Positions 47,724-57,239 of a stretch of DNA of 64,000 nucleotides are shown one piece after another. Every line of letters starts with the position of its first letter. The stretch's first letter is position 1. The stretch spans positions 186,001-250,000 of the forward strand of contig CBDBUY010000004.1 of NCBI GenBank assembly GCA_965212145.1, in the 5' to 3' direction. The DNA is from JAAEPI01 sp965212145. GTDB taxonomy: Bacteria > Bacteroidota > Bacteroidia > Cytophagales > Cyclobacteriaceae. The position numbers and the translations under genes are program-made. The notes under the pieces are model-generated. The model worked only from the letters and a program-made list of their open reading frames with translations, did no database searches and had not been told where the DNA came from.

Positions 47724-47968
47724 CAAGTATCCCTGCAGTGCCAAACCGCAGAGTACCCCTGCCGTGCCCAACCATCAAGTATCCCTGCAGTGTCCAACCA
47801 CCAAGCATCCCTGCAATGCCCAATCAATGAGTATCCCTGCAATGCTTAACCGCAAAGTGTCCCTGCAGTGCCCAGCCGCAGAGTATCCCTGCAGTGCCCA
47901 ACCGCAAAGTATCCCTGCAGTGCCCAACTGCAGAGCATCCCTGGAGTGCCCAACAGCAGAGTATCAAT
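47724..47968 (+). repeat. 26-nt minisatellite
   Basis: About nine to ten copies of AGTATCCCTGCAGTGCCCAA + CCGCAA with point changes. Confidence 0.85.
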
Positions 47969-48134
47969 ATTCTTGCAGCGTATTTGCAGTGCTGCAAGGA
48001 AGACAGTTGAGGGGGGGCATGGAAACGTTACACTTCTTGTGCAATAGCGGCTTCAGGGTGGGGAGGCTCGAAGCAAATTTTTTTTCGAAAATCTTCGTCC
48101 CGACATTCCAATTCCAAAGCCACGCAAGAAGCCG

Positions 48135-48209
48135 AAATACTGCGCCTGCCATGCATATTCAGCTTCCCTCCACGTACCATCTTCAATCTGACTGGCAGGC
48201 GCAGTATTT
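48135..48209. repeat. inverted repeat (17-nt arms)
   Basis: AAATACTGCGCCTGCCA at 48,135-48,151 is the exact reverse complement of 48,193-48,209, with a 41-nt loop. A third, direct copy lies near 48,365 (GAAATACTGCGCCTGGC). Confidence 0.8.
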
Positions 48210-48639
48210 TCTCCACGATTTGCTTTCTTGCCACGCGTCAAGCACCGTGTGCGTCGAGGCCCGGAGTCCGGCCCAGATGTTCAAATGGCCACGTAAAAAA
48301 TCCAGATTTTTCTCATAAAAAAATTGCTTCATCCCAGGACCCTTGAAGTATGCTTGAAGCGGCCGAAATACTGCGCCTGGCATTGATTTTGACCCTCGGC
48401 CGATGTGATAAACCCATGCCACGACCCTGACTCCGGGCACTTGGCGAAGGCTGCGCGAGTTTAGGGCGTCAGCCCGAAACCCGAAAAGGAATAACGTTGG
48501 GCGGATGCCTGCGTAAGCAGGGGGTGGGAAAAATGAACCAACGCACCGACTCCTGGTTTGTTGAGCACGACAGATGTGCCGTCGCAAGACATGCCTCCAA
48601 AATTCTTGGGTGTGTCGGGGCGCCATTTCTACATGTTGC

Positions 48640-48861
48640 TTTCAGCCGCCGCGCACCCTAAACCCAAAACCCCCCAAATCCCAAACCCCTTAACCTTAAA
48701 TCCCAACACCTCAAAACTTGTTGAAACTAAACATGTACTTTGCTCTACTATGGCTCAAGAAAAAGTGTGTGTTTGCATGCTATTGTGTTTTGGGGTTCGC
48801 TGCTGCATAACCTTAGGTTATCAGCCGTAGCGAACTTCCTTTTCCTCGCTACGTTTAAGCC
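48640..48861 (+). other. leader of copia-C
   Basis: Contains a short CCCTAAA-like tract (48,655-48,712), TGGCTCAAG at 48,751-48,759 and TAGGTTATCAGCC near 48,814. The last is loosely like a copia primer site (TGGTATCAGAGC). An LTR could not be delimited. Confidence 0.35.
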
Positions 48862-50830
48862 ATGAATCCCAGTGCTCCCTCGTTTAATCCTGCAGGTGGT
48901 GCGCCCACTCCCGCAATAGAAGGTCCGACCGCAGCAGGTACCACAGCTGTGGACGCCTCGCTCGCACTCGTCCCTCCTCGGGAGAGGCAGGCCGGAGTTG
49001 TAGATCACAGGGTGACTCGTGAAGCACTAGCAAGGCTAGAAGCAATGAACACCCCTGTGCCGTGCCTATTGACCGTATGTCAACCACCTCCGCCGTTCAT
49101 AGCGATGAAGCTATGCCGTATGGGCCTACTTTGAATATGGGATATAGCCAGTACAATACTCAGCAAAATCTCTATGTATCGCTTGACAGAAGCGCAGAGG
49201 TTGCCGCGGTAGCCGAAGCCCGGCATGCTGAATTGATGACTAAAAAGGATGCCCTTTTTGTGGAGCGACTAGGTGCTATCCAGGCTAATGCACAGGCAGA
49301 GTACGCGAGACTAGGACAAGAGCTTGATGTTTCCAATCAGACCATCATCAACCAGCAACGGGAGTTTGCTGCTCGTATGGGCTATGGTCAGCAACAGCTT
49401 GACGAGGCCATAACGACAGCAATTCAGGCACAAAAACAAAATCATGATCTCCAGGTAAGCTTGGTAAAAGCGCAGGCTAAAGCTGAAGAAGAAGCAGCCA
49501 AGTCCGATGCTATCAGAAGGCACATGGAGGCTGAAGAGCCAAGGACGAGTCAACGCAAAAGGAGCTTGACTCTATGCGCCAAGCCTTGGAAGATATGCGT
49601 GCGCAGATCCAATCGGCCCCGGGGGGGGTGCTGCTAGCGCGCTCCAGTCAGACCTAGAACGCCCTCCACCGACTTTCACGGGTCCGAGCCCCGGGAGGGA
49701 TGCTCCAGGTCCTTCGCAAGAAGGGATGCCTTCAGCACAAATTCCAACAATTTCAATCTTTACACCTCCTGGTTTGGGTCCTAAGCCTAATGACAATGGG
49801 CCTCCCGATGATAGTGATGATGATGGTAGCGATAAGGATAAGCACAAGAAAGACAAGAAATCCAAGAAGGACAAGAAAAGGAGGAAAAAGAAGAAGCGTA
49901 GTTCGTCTTCATCCTCTTCGTCGTCAGACTCCTCACAAGTAGGTAAGCAGATGCTGAAAGCTCTTATGAAACAGCTTAAGAAAGGCTCGAAGAAGGAGAA
50001 GAGATCAGACGATGAGGGTACAGATGGTGAAAAGCCGAAGAACAAGGCGAAAGAGGCTGAAGAAAATCGCCCAAAGTTCCCACTCCCTGCGCAGTGCAGG
50101 AACTGGCGCATTCGCGTCAGCAGTGGTTGCTGCATCTGATAAACCCGACATGGCTTTCGAGTGGCTGTCCAAGGTGTGGGCTAAGGAATCCACGGAAGAG
50201 CAGCTTCGCGACCCGGAAGGGTTCGTTACTCTTGACGCCAAGGCCTGTCTGCCATCACAGGCGATTTTGCCCGTCAGATGGATACCTTCAAGGAGCGGGA
50301 GGCGAACGCTGGGAGGCCTGTTTGGGGCAGACAGATCTTGTGCAAGTTGAATGATCACTTTGCCACTAACGCCTTGCATGGTTCAGTTTATGACCTTTGC
50401 AAGATTTGCTTGCCATCACCCTTGCAAATGAGAATCTTGTTGTTCTGAGAAATTGGAAAACGGTGTTGTCAGGTATCCAAAAAGGCTCCAGACGATACTT
50501 TCTTTGAGCCCCTCTTTCACCGTCAGGTGAAGAAATGCAAAGCTCTGCAACGTGATATTGATATCTATAACAGGGCTCTTAACGGTCGTTCTGAAAAGAC
50601 CTATAAATTCCTCTATGACGCGGCGAGTTATCACATTAACCGCAAGCGCCTCGAAAGGAACTGGGAGAGAATCGCTAAACAGACTGCAGGGATGCCAACC
50701 ACTCCTGCCCCGAAGCGCATTCCCAAAGGTTTCTGCGTCGCTTTTGTGCGGAATGGCTTCTGCAACAAAGAGGAATCATGTAAGTACAAGCACGAGATAC
50801 CCCAGCAGCGACCACAACACACCTAATGGC
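48862..50830 (+). pseudogene. copia-C gag, frameshifted
   Basis: Starts MNPSAPSFNPAGGAPTPAIE at 48,862. After a shift near 49.07 kb it continues with the long coiled-coil part (ARHAELMTKKDALFVERLG, AQAEYARLGQELDVSNQ), a Lys/Ser-rich tract (about 49.85-49.95 kb) and the capsid core, in at least two more frames: DKPDMAFEWLSKVWAKES, FKEREANAGRPVWGRQILC and LNDHFATNALHGSVYDLC, then RALNGRSEKTYKFLYDAASY. The end is a CCCH finger, GFCVAFVRNGFCNKEESCKY. Each piece matches the usual dinoflagellate copia gag layout. Four or more frame changes make it a pseudogene. Confidence 0.75.
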
Positions 50831-51154
50831 GGGAAGAGAACGCTCACTGGAAGGTCGAGCCCGTGTGGTTTCCAGCCAAGCAAGCAAGAGTGTAAATTCT
50901 TCAAGGTTGGAAAGTGACCAAGGTGACAAGTGTAGGTTTGTCCACAAGAGTCAGCCAAGTGTGCCAGCTCGTCCGACGAGTCTGGAGGAAGTAGCAGGCA
51001 GGAAAGGTAACAAGCAGAAAAAGAAGAAGGAACGCAAGAAAACCAAGTCTAGCTCGAGAAGCTCCCGTAGCTCCCGAAGTTCCAAATCGAGCAAGGGATC
51101 AAAGGGATCAAAGGGCTCAGGCAAGGGTAAGAAACCTTCTCTTCCTGCTGCAGT

Positions 51155-52231
51155 TTGCCTTCTAGGTGCGGTGATCAGTGCCGAAGGATTCGCGTTCCGG
51201 GAGAAAATGCTGGGTCCCGCAGACCATTGCATCTTACCTATCCGCGCTTTCTGCGGTTAGGTTCAATGATGTACCCGAATACCTTAACATCCTGTCAACC
51301 AGACTCAGAAGTATTGAGTCCTATAACAGACAAAGCTAGAGAGTTCAAAAAGCAGTACCCCATTGACTACCAAGCCAAACCCTGTACGCAAGCACTCAGG
51401 GAGTCTCACGCTGCGGCGAAGATGCTTAGAGCGTCGCTACAGCAGCAAGAGGCTGGGGTAAAGGTAAAATGCAAATACCGATGTGACACAGAGTTCGGAT
51501 GTATGCACTGTATCCCTGGCAACATGACAGTTTCATGTCCTGCTAAGTGTAGAAGGGATAACCTTACTCCTACCATCGAATGGATGGGGGATACAGGAAG
51601 CGCCCGGGATTTGATTTCAGAACATGATCTCAAGGTCCTGTTGAGAACCCCTTCCTGAAGATGCTGATTACATAAGGAAGCTAGTCGAGGAGGGTCGCGC
51701 TGATGATGAAGGCGAAGCTCCTTCGAGTGCTAGTCGCCCGCGCCATGAGCTTTGGGAGGCATATGTCCACCAGTCCAATGCGACTGCAGAACGCGTCGTA
51801 CGTGCCACAACAGAAGGCACGAGAACCAACCTGCTTCAGGCGGGATTATCTCACGTGTACTGGCCGCAGGCCCCTGGTTCAAGGGCTTTGGAGCTGTGTT
51901 TCCAGGAAAGATTTTTGCCATTCGTTGTAGGATTGACTATTGGTTGGGTCCCAAAGCTAAAAGAGCAAAAGAAGAACTTGATCGCTTTGCTCCCACATCC
52001 GAACCCGGCGTATTTCTAGGGTATCGCTTCTTCCAGCCAGGGATAAAATGGAAGAAGGAGATATATGTGTTGTCTCTAAAAGAGATGAACAAGCATGACT
52101 TCAATGAATGCCTTCAACCCATCAAGGCAAGCAACTTTATAATTCCCGATGGAGACTTTATGTTTCCGATGAAGGATAGGTACGACAAGGTGCGATCTGG
52201 CGGTGCATCAGATGCACTTGAGCTTCCTTAG
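51155..52231 (+). pseudogene. copia-C protease and integrase remnants
   Basis: The protease motif is WMGDTGSARDLISEHDL at about 51,585-51,640. Soon after come AEGRVVRA-type integrase C-terminal words in another frame (NATAERVVRATTEGTRTNLL, at about 51.78 kb) and then FAPTSEPGVFLGYRFFQPG (51.98-52.04 kb). The catalytic integrase core is missing between them, so the region has an internal deletion as well as frame changes. Confidence 0.7.
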
Positions 52232-54290
52232 GTAGAAGGTATACGGGGGAGAGAGGTTCTAGAAAAGCTCGACGATATTCCCTCCTTCCTATGGGTCAAC
52301 ATGTCCAAGAAACAAAAGGATCAAGCGGTCCAGGACGCTCCACGTGAAGAGGCAACGGAACAACTCCAGCGTGAAATTGATGCTGAAGCAGACAGCGGGG
52401 AGTTGTCAGGTGAAAGTTCGGGTAGCAAAAAAGCCAGCCGTCGTCGCATTTGACAAAGATTTGTGGGAAGTCAGAGAAGACAAGATCATTCGGTATCATT
52501 GTGTTCCTAGAAGAGACATGTTCTCCTCTGACCTCGCTGATTGCCCAGTTCCAATCTCTAAACTCTCGAACAACCGTTCCACTAAGATTGCGCCAATTGG
52601 AGGTATGAATATCATCAATCATGAAGATGATTGGCGCAACATCCGCAAACGAGATAAGAGATACTCCTTCAAGTGGGCACGCGCCTGGGAAAGAGTGTCA
52701 ACAGGCAGATGGCAAACAAGCATACATCCAGACCAAACTAAAGGGAACCGAGACATAGATGCGTCTTCCTAGGGATCGCTGGCGAAAAGAATGGGTCGGC
52801 AAACACGAGGATCCTGTGGTTAGACTTCACTTCGCACTTTACGGACATCCTGATAGTGGTTTTGGGAACAACATTGCGAAAGGATGTTGAAGGAGCTTCG
52901 AAGACGCTTTATAAGTTTCGAACTCGTATTCCCTGCTGCTTGGCCATCAGTGTTTTACCATTCTGGGTTGGAACTTCTACTTGCCATTGATGTAGTTTCA
53001 AATGGCTGGCCCAGAAAAGAGTCTGCAAAAGGGTTGGGATTTTGATCGGTCGAAAATTGACATGGATACCTCTACTCCTCTGGGAAGATATTCAGGTTGC
53101 GAACATCTTTCCAAGCAATCGTCCCTCGGAAGAGCGGATCATCCATTCGCCCATGTCTTTGACAAGTCCCTTTTCTGATCCTTCTGCCAAGAAAGCTGCA
53201 GTCGCCGCTGTGCAGGATTTCAATGAATATTATCCTGACGAAGTCAGTTGCCCGTCATCATCTTTAGCCATGCAAGGCTTTGTGTCGACCAGCTCTAGTA
53301 AGAAGTTCCCAGGCTCTCGACCTAGGTACATTCAGATGCACTGATTCCAGCCGGTTTCCGGAGGGGGGGGAATGCAATGAATCATGGGATGACAACAGTC
53401 AGGGTCGTAGATTACCTGAGTTATGGACGGGTACTACGTATCTTGCCTCGAAAGAGCATACTCTTGCATCAGCAATGGCAGCAGTCAAGAAAATCAAGAA
53501 TCGGAATAAGAACGACGCCAAGAAACAAGTTAGAGCGCAATCGTTCTACGATGTGAATCAGATGAGTGATACCAAAGGTTGCATGTACAAACCCGCAAGA
53601 GGTCATCTATGACATGAGTTCTTTCCTCTCAAATAAGCGGTAGAAAAGTACAAGTCTCTTGTCGGGCCCGAGTTCTGTGACCTTAAGAACGTCAGCACAC
53701 CCTTTGCTGAAGATCGTATCGCTCGACTGGCGGAAGCCGAGTCCGGTTCAACCGGCCGTACTGGCCGCAGTTGCTGCAGCGAGCCATCGCGGGCTCTAGA
53801 CGCATCGATCCTCATGTCGTCGGTGGCGTCGTCTCGAATGGTCAACATACATAGTCTGAAAAAGAGTTAGCGACAACAAGATGCAGACTGTCGCGTGCAC
53901 ATGCCGGAACATGACTGTAGCAGGCAACATGCTTGCAAATGCATGTCGGCTGGGACACCATACATCTCCCTTTTTGGACAGCTTCTCTTTTTTGTTTTCC
54001 CCGCTGCAAGTCATTTAGACATGTCCAACTAGTTGGAGCAAAGCAGTTTTGCCTGACATGTTCGCATGGCAAATTCTTGCTGTGTGGCTTGACTCTCGCG
54101 GATATCTGCTGCCGCTAATGGGCTCGATGGCCTTGGCTATGGTCTTACTATTTTACTAGTTTTCCCACAAACTCGCGCCGATAGCAAGCAGAGTACTCAT
54201 GAAGCTTTTGTTTGCTGCCCGTATGGCGAGATACGATTTGCTTCGTGCCGTCCAAGGCTTAGCCAGTCGCGTTACCAAGTGGTCGACCGA
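52232..54290 (+). pseudogene. copia-C reverse transcriptase remnant (left of copia-B)
   Basis: Scattered pieces in several frames: DGKQAYIQTKLKGTET then MRLPRDRWRKEWVGKHEDPV and LHFALYGHPDSG (52.7-52.86 kb, with one TAG), and DPSAKKAAVAAVQDFNEYYP (about 53.18-53.24 kb). VEKYKSLVGPEFCDLKNVST follows at about 53.64-53.70 kb. After about 350 nt of unrelated sequence comes HKLAPIASRVLMKLLFAARM to RVTKWSTD at 54,165-54,290. There the frame is cut by copia-B and resumes exactly at 63,765. Confidence 0.75.
54286..54290. repeat. target-site duplication of copia-B (left)
   Basis: ACCGA, repeated at 63,760-63,764. Confidence 0.88.
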
Positions 54291-54758
54291 TGTGTAAGAT
54301 CGTCTGTGAGTGAAACTGGTGAGAAGAAAGTGCCTTTCAGGTGTTTTTTCTTCGGGAAGGGTTTCTAAGTTTGCTGGTTGGGAATCTTGATGATCCCAAG
54401 GTTTTGGCAAGGTATCTTGAGGATACTAATGGTTGGGAAACCTTCCTTTGATGTTTTGGAAGTACCTTTGAAGATCTTGGTGATTTCAAAGTGTACTTGA
54501 ATTTTGGTTAGCTTTCAGGACTCCTTTAAGGATCCTAAGCTATATGTTTGAAGCTCACAAGATTTACTCTGTAAATCTTGCTGTGCTTAATGCCCAATAC
54601 GCTAATTCGTTTGTTCTAATTCGTTTTCACACTTAGTTGTGAATTCTCCAGCACTCCGCAACCTTTGGCTCAAGGCTGTGTGACAAAGACTTGCAGCTGT
54701 CCGCTGTGACTTGTTGTTTCCAGGGGAAAAGGTCTAGAGGGACCTTAAGTTTTTCACG
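54291..54758 (+). repeat. copia-B 5' LTR
   Basis: From TGTGTAAGATCGTC to TTTTTCACG. The start is set by the ACCGA duplication; the 3' copy has GG instead of TG at its first two positions. The end is CG where copia-A has CA. Confidence 0.88.
54663..54674 (+). other. spliced-leader-like word in copia-B 5' LTR
   Basis: CTTTGGCTCAAG, the same 12-mer as in the copia-A LTRs. The 3' copy is at 63,664-63,675. The rest of the LTR is unlike copia-A. Confidence 0.5.
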
Positions 54759-54770
54759 TGGTAGCGGAGC
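54759..54770 (+). promoter_or_regulatory. copia-B primer binding site
   Basis: TGGTAGCGGAGC directly after the LTR, identical to copia-A. Confidence 0.78.
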
Positions 54771-54839
54771 TTGTGCCCTGGAGGACAAGTCCGTTTGTAG
54801 AAAAGGGGAAGAACAAGAAGTGGTGTGTCTGGAAGCAGG

Positions 54840-57239
54840 ATGTTGAATACACATCATGATAGTTCTCACTCGAGAAGTCGAGAGGACAGAGTCCGAGGTT
54901 CTTCGGTTCCGGTGGGAACCACTGAGGCCAGAAGTCGAAGGGTGGAAACCCTAGAAGGTCTCTCTGGAACAAGGATGAGAGGGGGTAGAAATACACCTGC
55001 ACCATCAGAGTATGGACCAGCTCGTGGAAGGAACCCGACTGAGAGAAGTCCACAAGGTGATGAGACACGACCTGCGTTCTTTCTCTTTGGGCAGCAGAAT
55101 GTCCTTCACAGGACACCGGTAGAATCACCTTTGCCAACTGGCCCTGCCAGTAGTGTTCTTCCTCCACCTTCTGCTCCGAACGAGCAGTTGGTTGCGCAGG
55201 TGCAAGGTTTAGAGCATATGATGCAGCAGATGGTACTGCAACAGCAGACTTTTATGCAGACGATGACCGCGTCGTTTCAGCAGCAGCAGAAGTCTGTTAT
55301 GCAGGCCATGGAGGCGTCTATGCAGCAGCAATTGCAGTTGTTAAGACAACAGGCTTCGAGTTCAGTGCCTGCGCCGCCTGTGGTACAAGGAGCTCCAGGT
55401 TTGGAATCCTATAGGATCAGTACACCAAGCCCGGTTAGGTCCCCTCCACCACCTCCACCAAGGGACCCTCAAGATGTCGAGAGAGATGTCTTTGCAAAAT
55501 CCGACAAGTGGTTGCCTAGTTTGCCCACCATTGACTTTACGTCGTGGAAGGATAGGACTTCTGAAGCGCTAGGTTTTCTTACTTGGATGGAGAAGCTGAC
55601 CAGTTGGGTCGGATTGGGTTCTGAGGTTTTTCCGAACGAGCTCAGGCATGCGATTCGAACAAAGGATGAGGAAATCCTAGGTCAGGATAGGCTGACTGTT
55701 GAGCAGCAGAAAAGATCGATTCGGTTGTTGCATATTCTGCGGCAAACGTTTGCAAATCATGACAAGAGTTCTTTGATCTTGCAGAATTATGTGGAAGGAG
55801 CAGTTTCTTATCAGCAGTCGGGATTTGTTGCTTTGAGGCTGTTGGCCAAAGAGTTTTGTCTGAAATCTCGGTCTGAGTGTCTGTATTTCAGAGCACAATT
55901 GACCAATCAGACTGTGAAAGCTCCAACTATCCCTGAGATTGTGAGAAAGATTGAGTCGGAGCAGCATAAGTATTCGAAACTCTTGAACAGTTTGGATTCG
56001 GATGTGCATGCACAAGGACTCGAGCTGCAGGAAGCAGACTTGGTTATGGTTTTGCTTAGAAGTTTGCCAGAAAAGTGTAGAAGCTACTGTCTGCTTCATG
56101 GTGATAGTGATTCGTTTGAGGATCTCAAGCGGATTGCTTTGAAGTATGAAGTGCAACAGCGGGTCTGGTCGGAAGGATCTGGTTCGAGGTTGAATCCCGT
56201 TCAGACGGATACGAAAGGAAAAGGTGGTGATGAGAAGGGTAACCCTAAAGGAAAGGGTAAAAAGGGTCAAAGAGGTCGAAGCCAGAGTGTACCCAAGAGT
56301 GGGACTAAGGGCAACAAGGCGGACGTGGTATGCTTTAATTGCCAGAAGAAGGGGCACTATGCCAGTGAGTGCTGGGCTCCTAAGAAAAAGGAAGGGCAGG
56401 AGACGCCAAGCGCGAAAGGTGCTGGTAAATCGACTCCAAGAGCCAAGGCTAAGTCGAAAGGTGGTGCCAAGGGCAAAGGCAAAGGAAAAGGCAAAACAGT
56501 TGCTGAAGTGTCTACTGGTGAGGGTGAAGGTGTTGACCTCACTGGAGATCAAGAGTGGACAGAGCCTGAGGCTGAATCTCATGTGAGCTCAGTGTTGCGG
56601 CAGCTCAATGAGATAGTTGATGAGGCTAGGCGGGATTGGATTCCACCAGCCCAGGATGACGTTGTGTTTAGCCACGAGGCTTGCCTCAAAGTTCGGATGG
56701 CTGAATTGGAGCATAAGATCGAGAGTGATCTCGAGGAGATGCTGGGAAAGGAAGCCCCAAGGTGGGTGAATCTACTGAATGGGCCTCAGGTGAAAGGTGT
56801 CAAAAGTTTGTCCAATGAAAATTTGGCAAATTGGTGGCTTATTGATTCTGGAGCTTCGGTGACTGTGATTGCCAAGAAATTTCTTGATCGGTTTTCTGTG
56901 GTGTCTAGGACGCCGTTATGCCCAAGTGAGAGGTACTCAGCTGCTAATGATACACCCGTGGCGGTGTTTGAAAGGGTGAAAGTGCGAGTCAAGATGCCTC
57001 TGTACGAAGGAAATTCCTATCTTGGAATGGTTCCGGTGATGGTTACCGGGGTTGTAGCTGACGTGGGCCACAATATCTTGAGCACTGAGCACATGGTTGC
57101 TGCTGGCTGGGAGGTGAAGTTTTCGAAAGCAGAGATTTCACTGCGCCGGTCGAAAGGAGGATTGGTTGGTTATGGACAGTCCTGGAGCGGATGTCCCTGG
57201 ATTTACCTGGAAGGTAGGAAAAACCGGCCAAGAAAGTGA
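54840..57239 (+). CDS. gag: copia-B gag-protease
   Basis: The first ATG is at 54,840 (MLNTHHDSSHSRSREDRVRG), 70 nt after the primer site. The N-terminus is disordered. A Gln/Met-rich helix follows (QGLEHMMQQMVLQQQTFMQ), then a capsid-like domain with FLTWMEKLTSWVGLGSEVFP and LLRSLPEKCRSYCLLHGDSD. The CCHC knuckle CFNCQKKGHYASEC is at about residue 498, and a Lys/Gly tract follows. The protease motif WWLIDSGASVTVIAKKF is at about residue 665. The frame ends in TGA at 57,237 and overlaps pol by four bases. The layout matches the gag-protease of copia-A, with low sequence similarity. Intact. Confidence 0.9.
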   Translation: MLNTHHDSSHSRSREDRVRGSSVPVGTTEARSRRVETLEGLSGTRMRGGRNTPAPSEYGPARGRNPTERSPQGDETRPAFFLFGQQNVLHRTPVESPLPTGPASSVLPPPSAPNEQLVAQVQGLEHMMQQMVLQQQTFMQTMTASFQQQQKSVMQAMEASMQQQLQLLRQQASSSVPAPPVVQGAPGLESYRISTPSPVRSPPPPPPRDPQDVERDVFAKSDKWLPSLPTIDFTSWKDRTSEALGFLTWMEKLTSWVGLGSEVFPNELRHAIRTKDEEILGQDRLTVEQQKRSIRLLHILRQTFANHDKSSLILQNYVEGAVSYQQSGFVALRLLAKEFCLKSRSECLYFRAQLTNQTVKAPTIPEIVRKIESEQHKYSKLLNSLDSDVHAQGLELQEADLVMVLLRSLPEKCRSYCLLHGDSDSFEDLKRIALKYEVQQRVWSEGSGSRLNPVQTDTKGKGGDEKGNPKGKGKKGQRGRSQSVPKSGTKGNKADVVCFNCQKKGHYASECWAPKKKEGQETPSAKGAGKSTPRAKAKSKGGAKGKGKGKGKTVAEVSTGEGEGVDLTGDQEWTEPEAESHVSSVLRQLNEIVDEARRDWIPPAQDDVVFSHEACLKVRMAELEHKIESDLEEMLGKEAPRWVNLLNGPQVKGVKSLSNENLANWWLIDSGASVTVIAKKFLDRFSVVSRTPLCPSERYSAANDTPVAVFERVKVRVKMPLYEGNSYLGMVPVMVTGVVADVGHNILSTEHMVAAGWEVKFSKAEISLRRSKGGLVGYGQSWSGCPWIYLEGRKNRPRK
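57218..57224 (+). promoter_or_regulatory. candidate -1 frameshift site between gag-protease and pol
   Basis: In the gag frame the codons are AGG AAA AAC, giving G AAA AAC, one base from the retroviral slippery heptamer A AAA AAC. Slipping back one base here puts the ribosome in the pol frame (CCG GCC AAG AAA GTG ACC TTT), 12 nt before the gag stop. Confidence 0.6.

Noticed and set aside
55677..56582. 301-codon minus-strand open frame opposite copia-B gag
   Set aside because: Low-complexity Leu/Phe/Arg/Ser composition typical of an antisense shadow; gag on the plus strand has knuckle and protease motifs.
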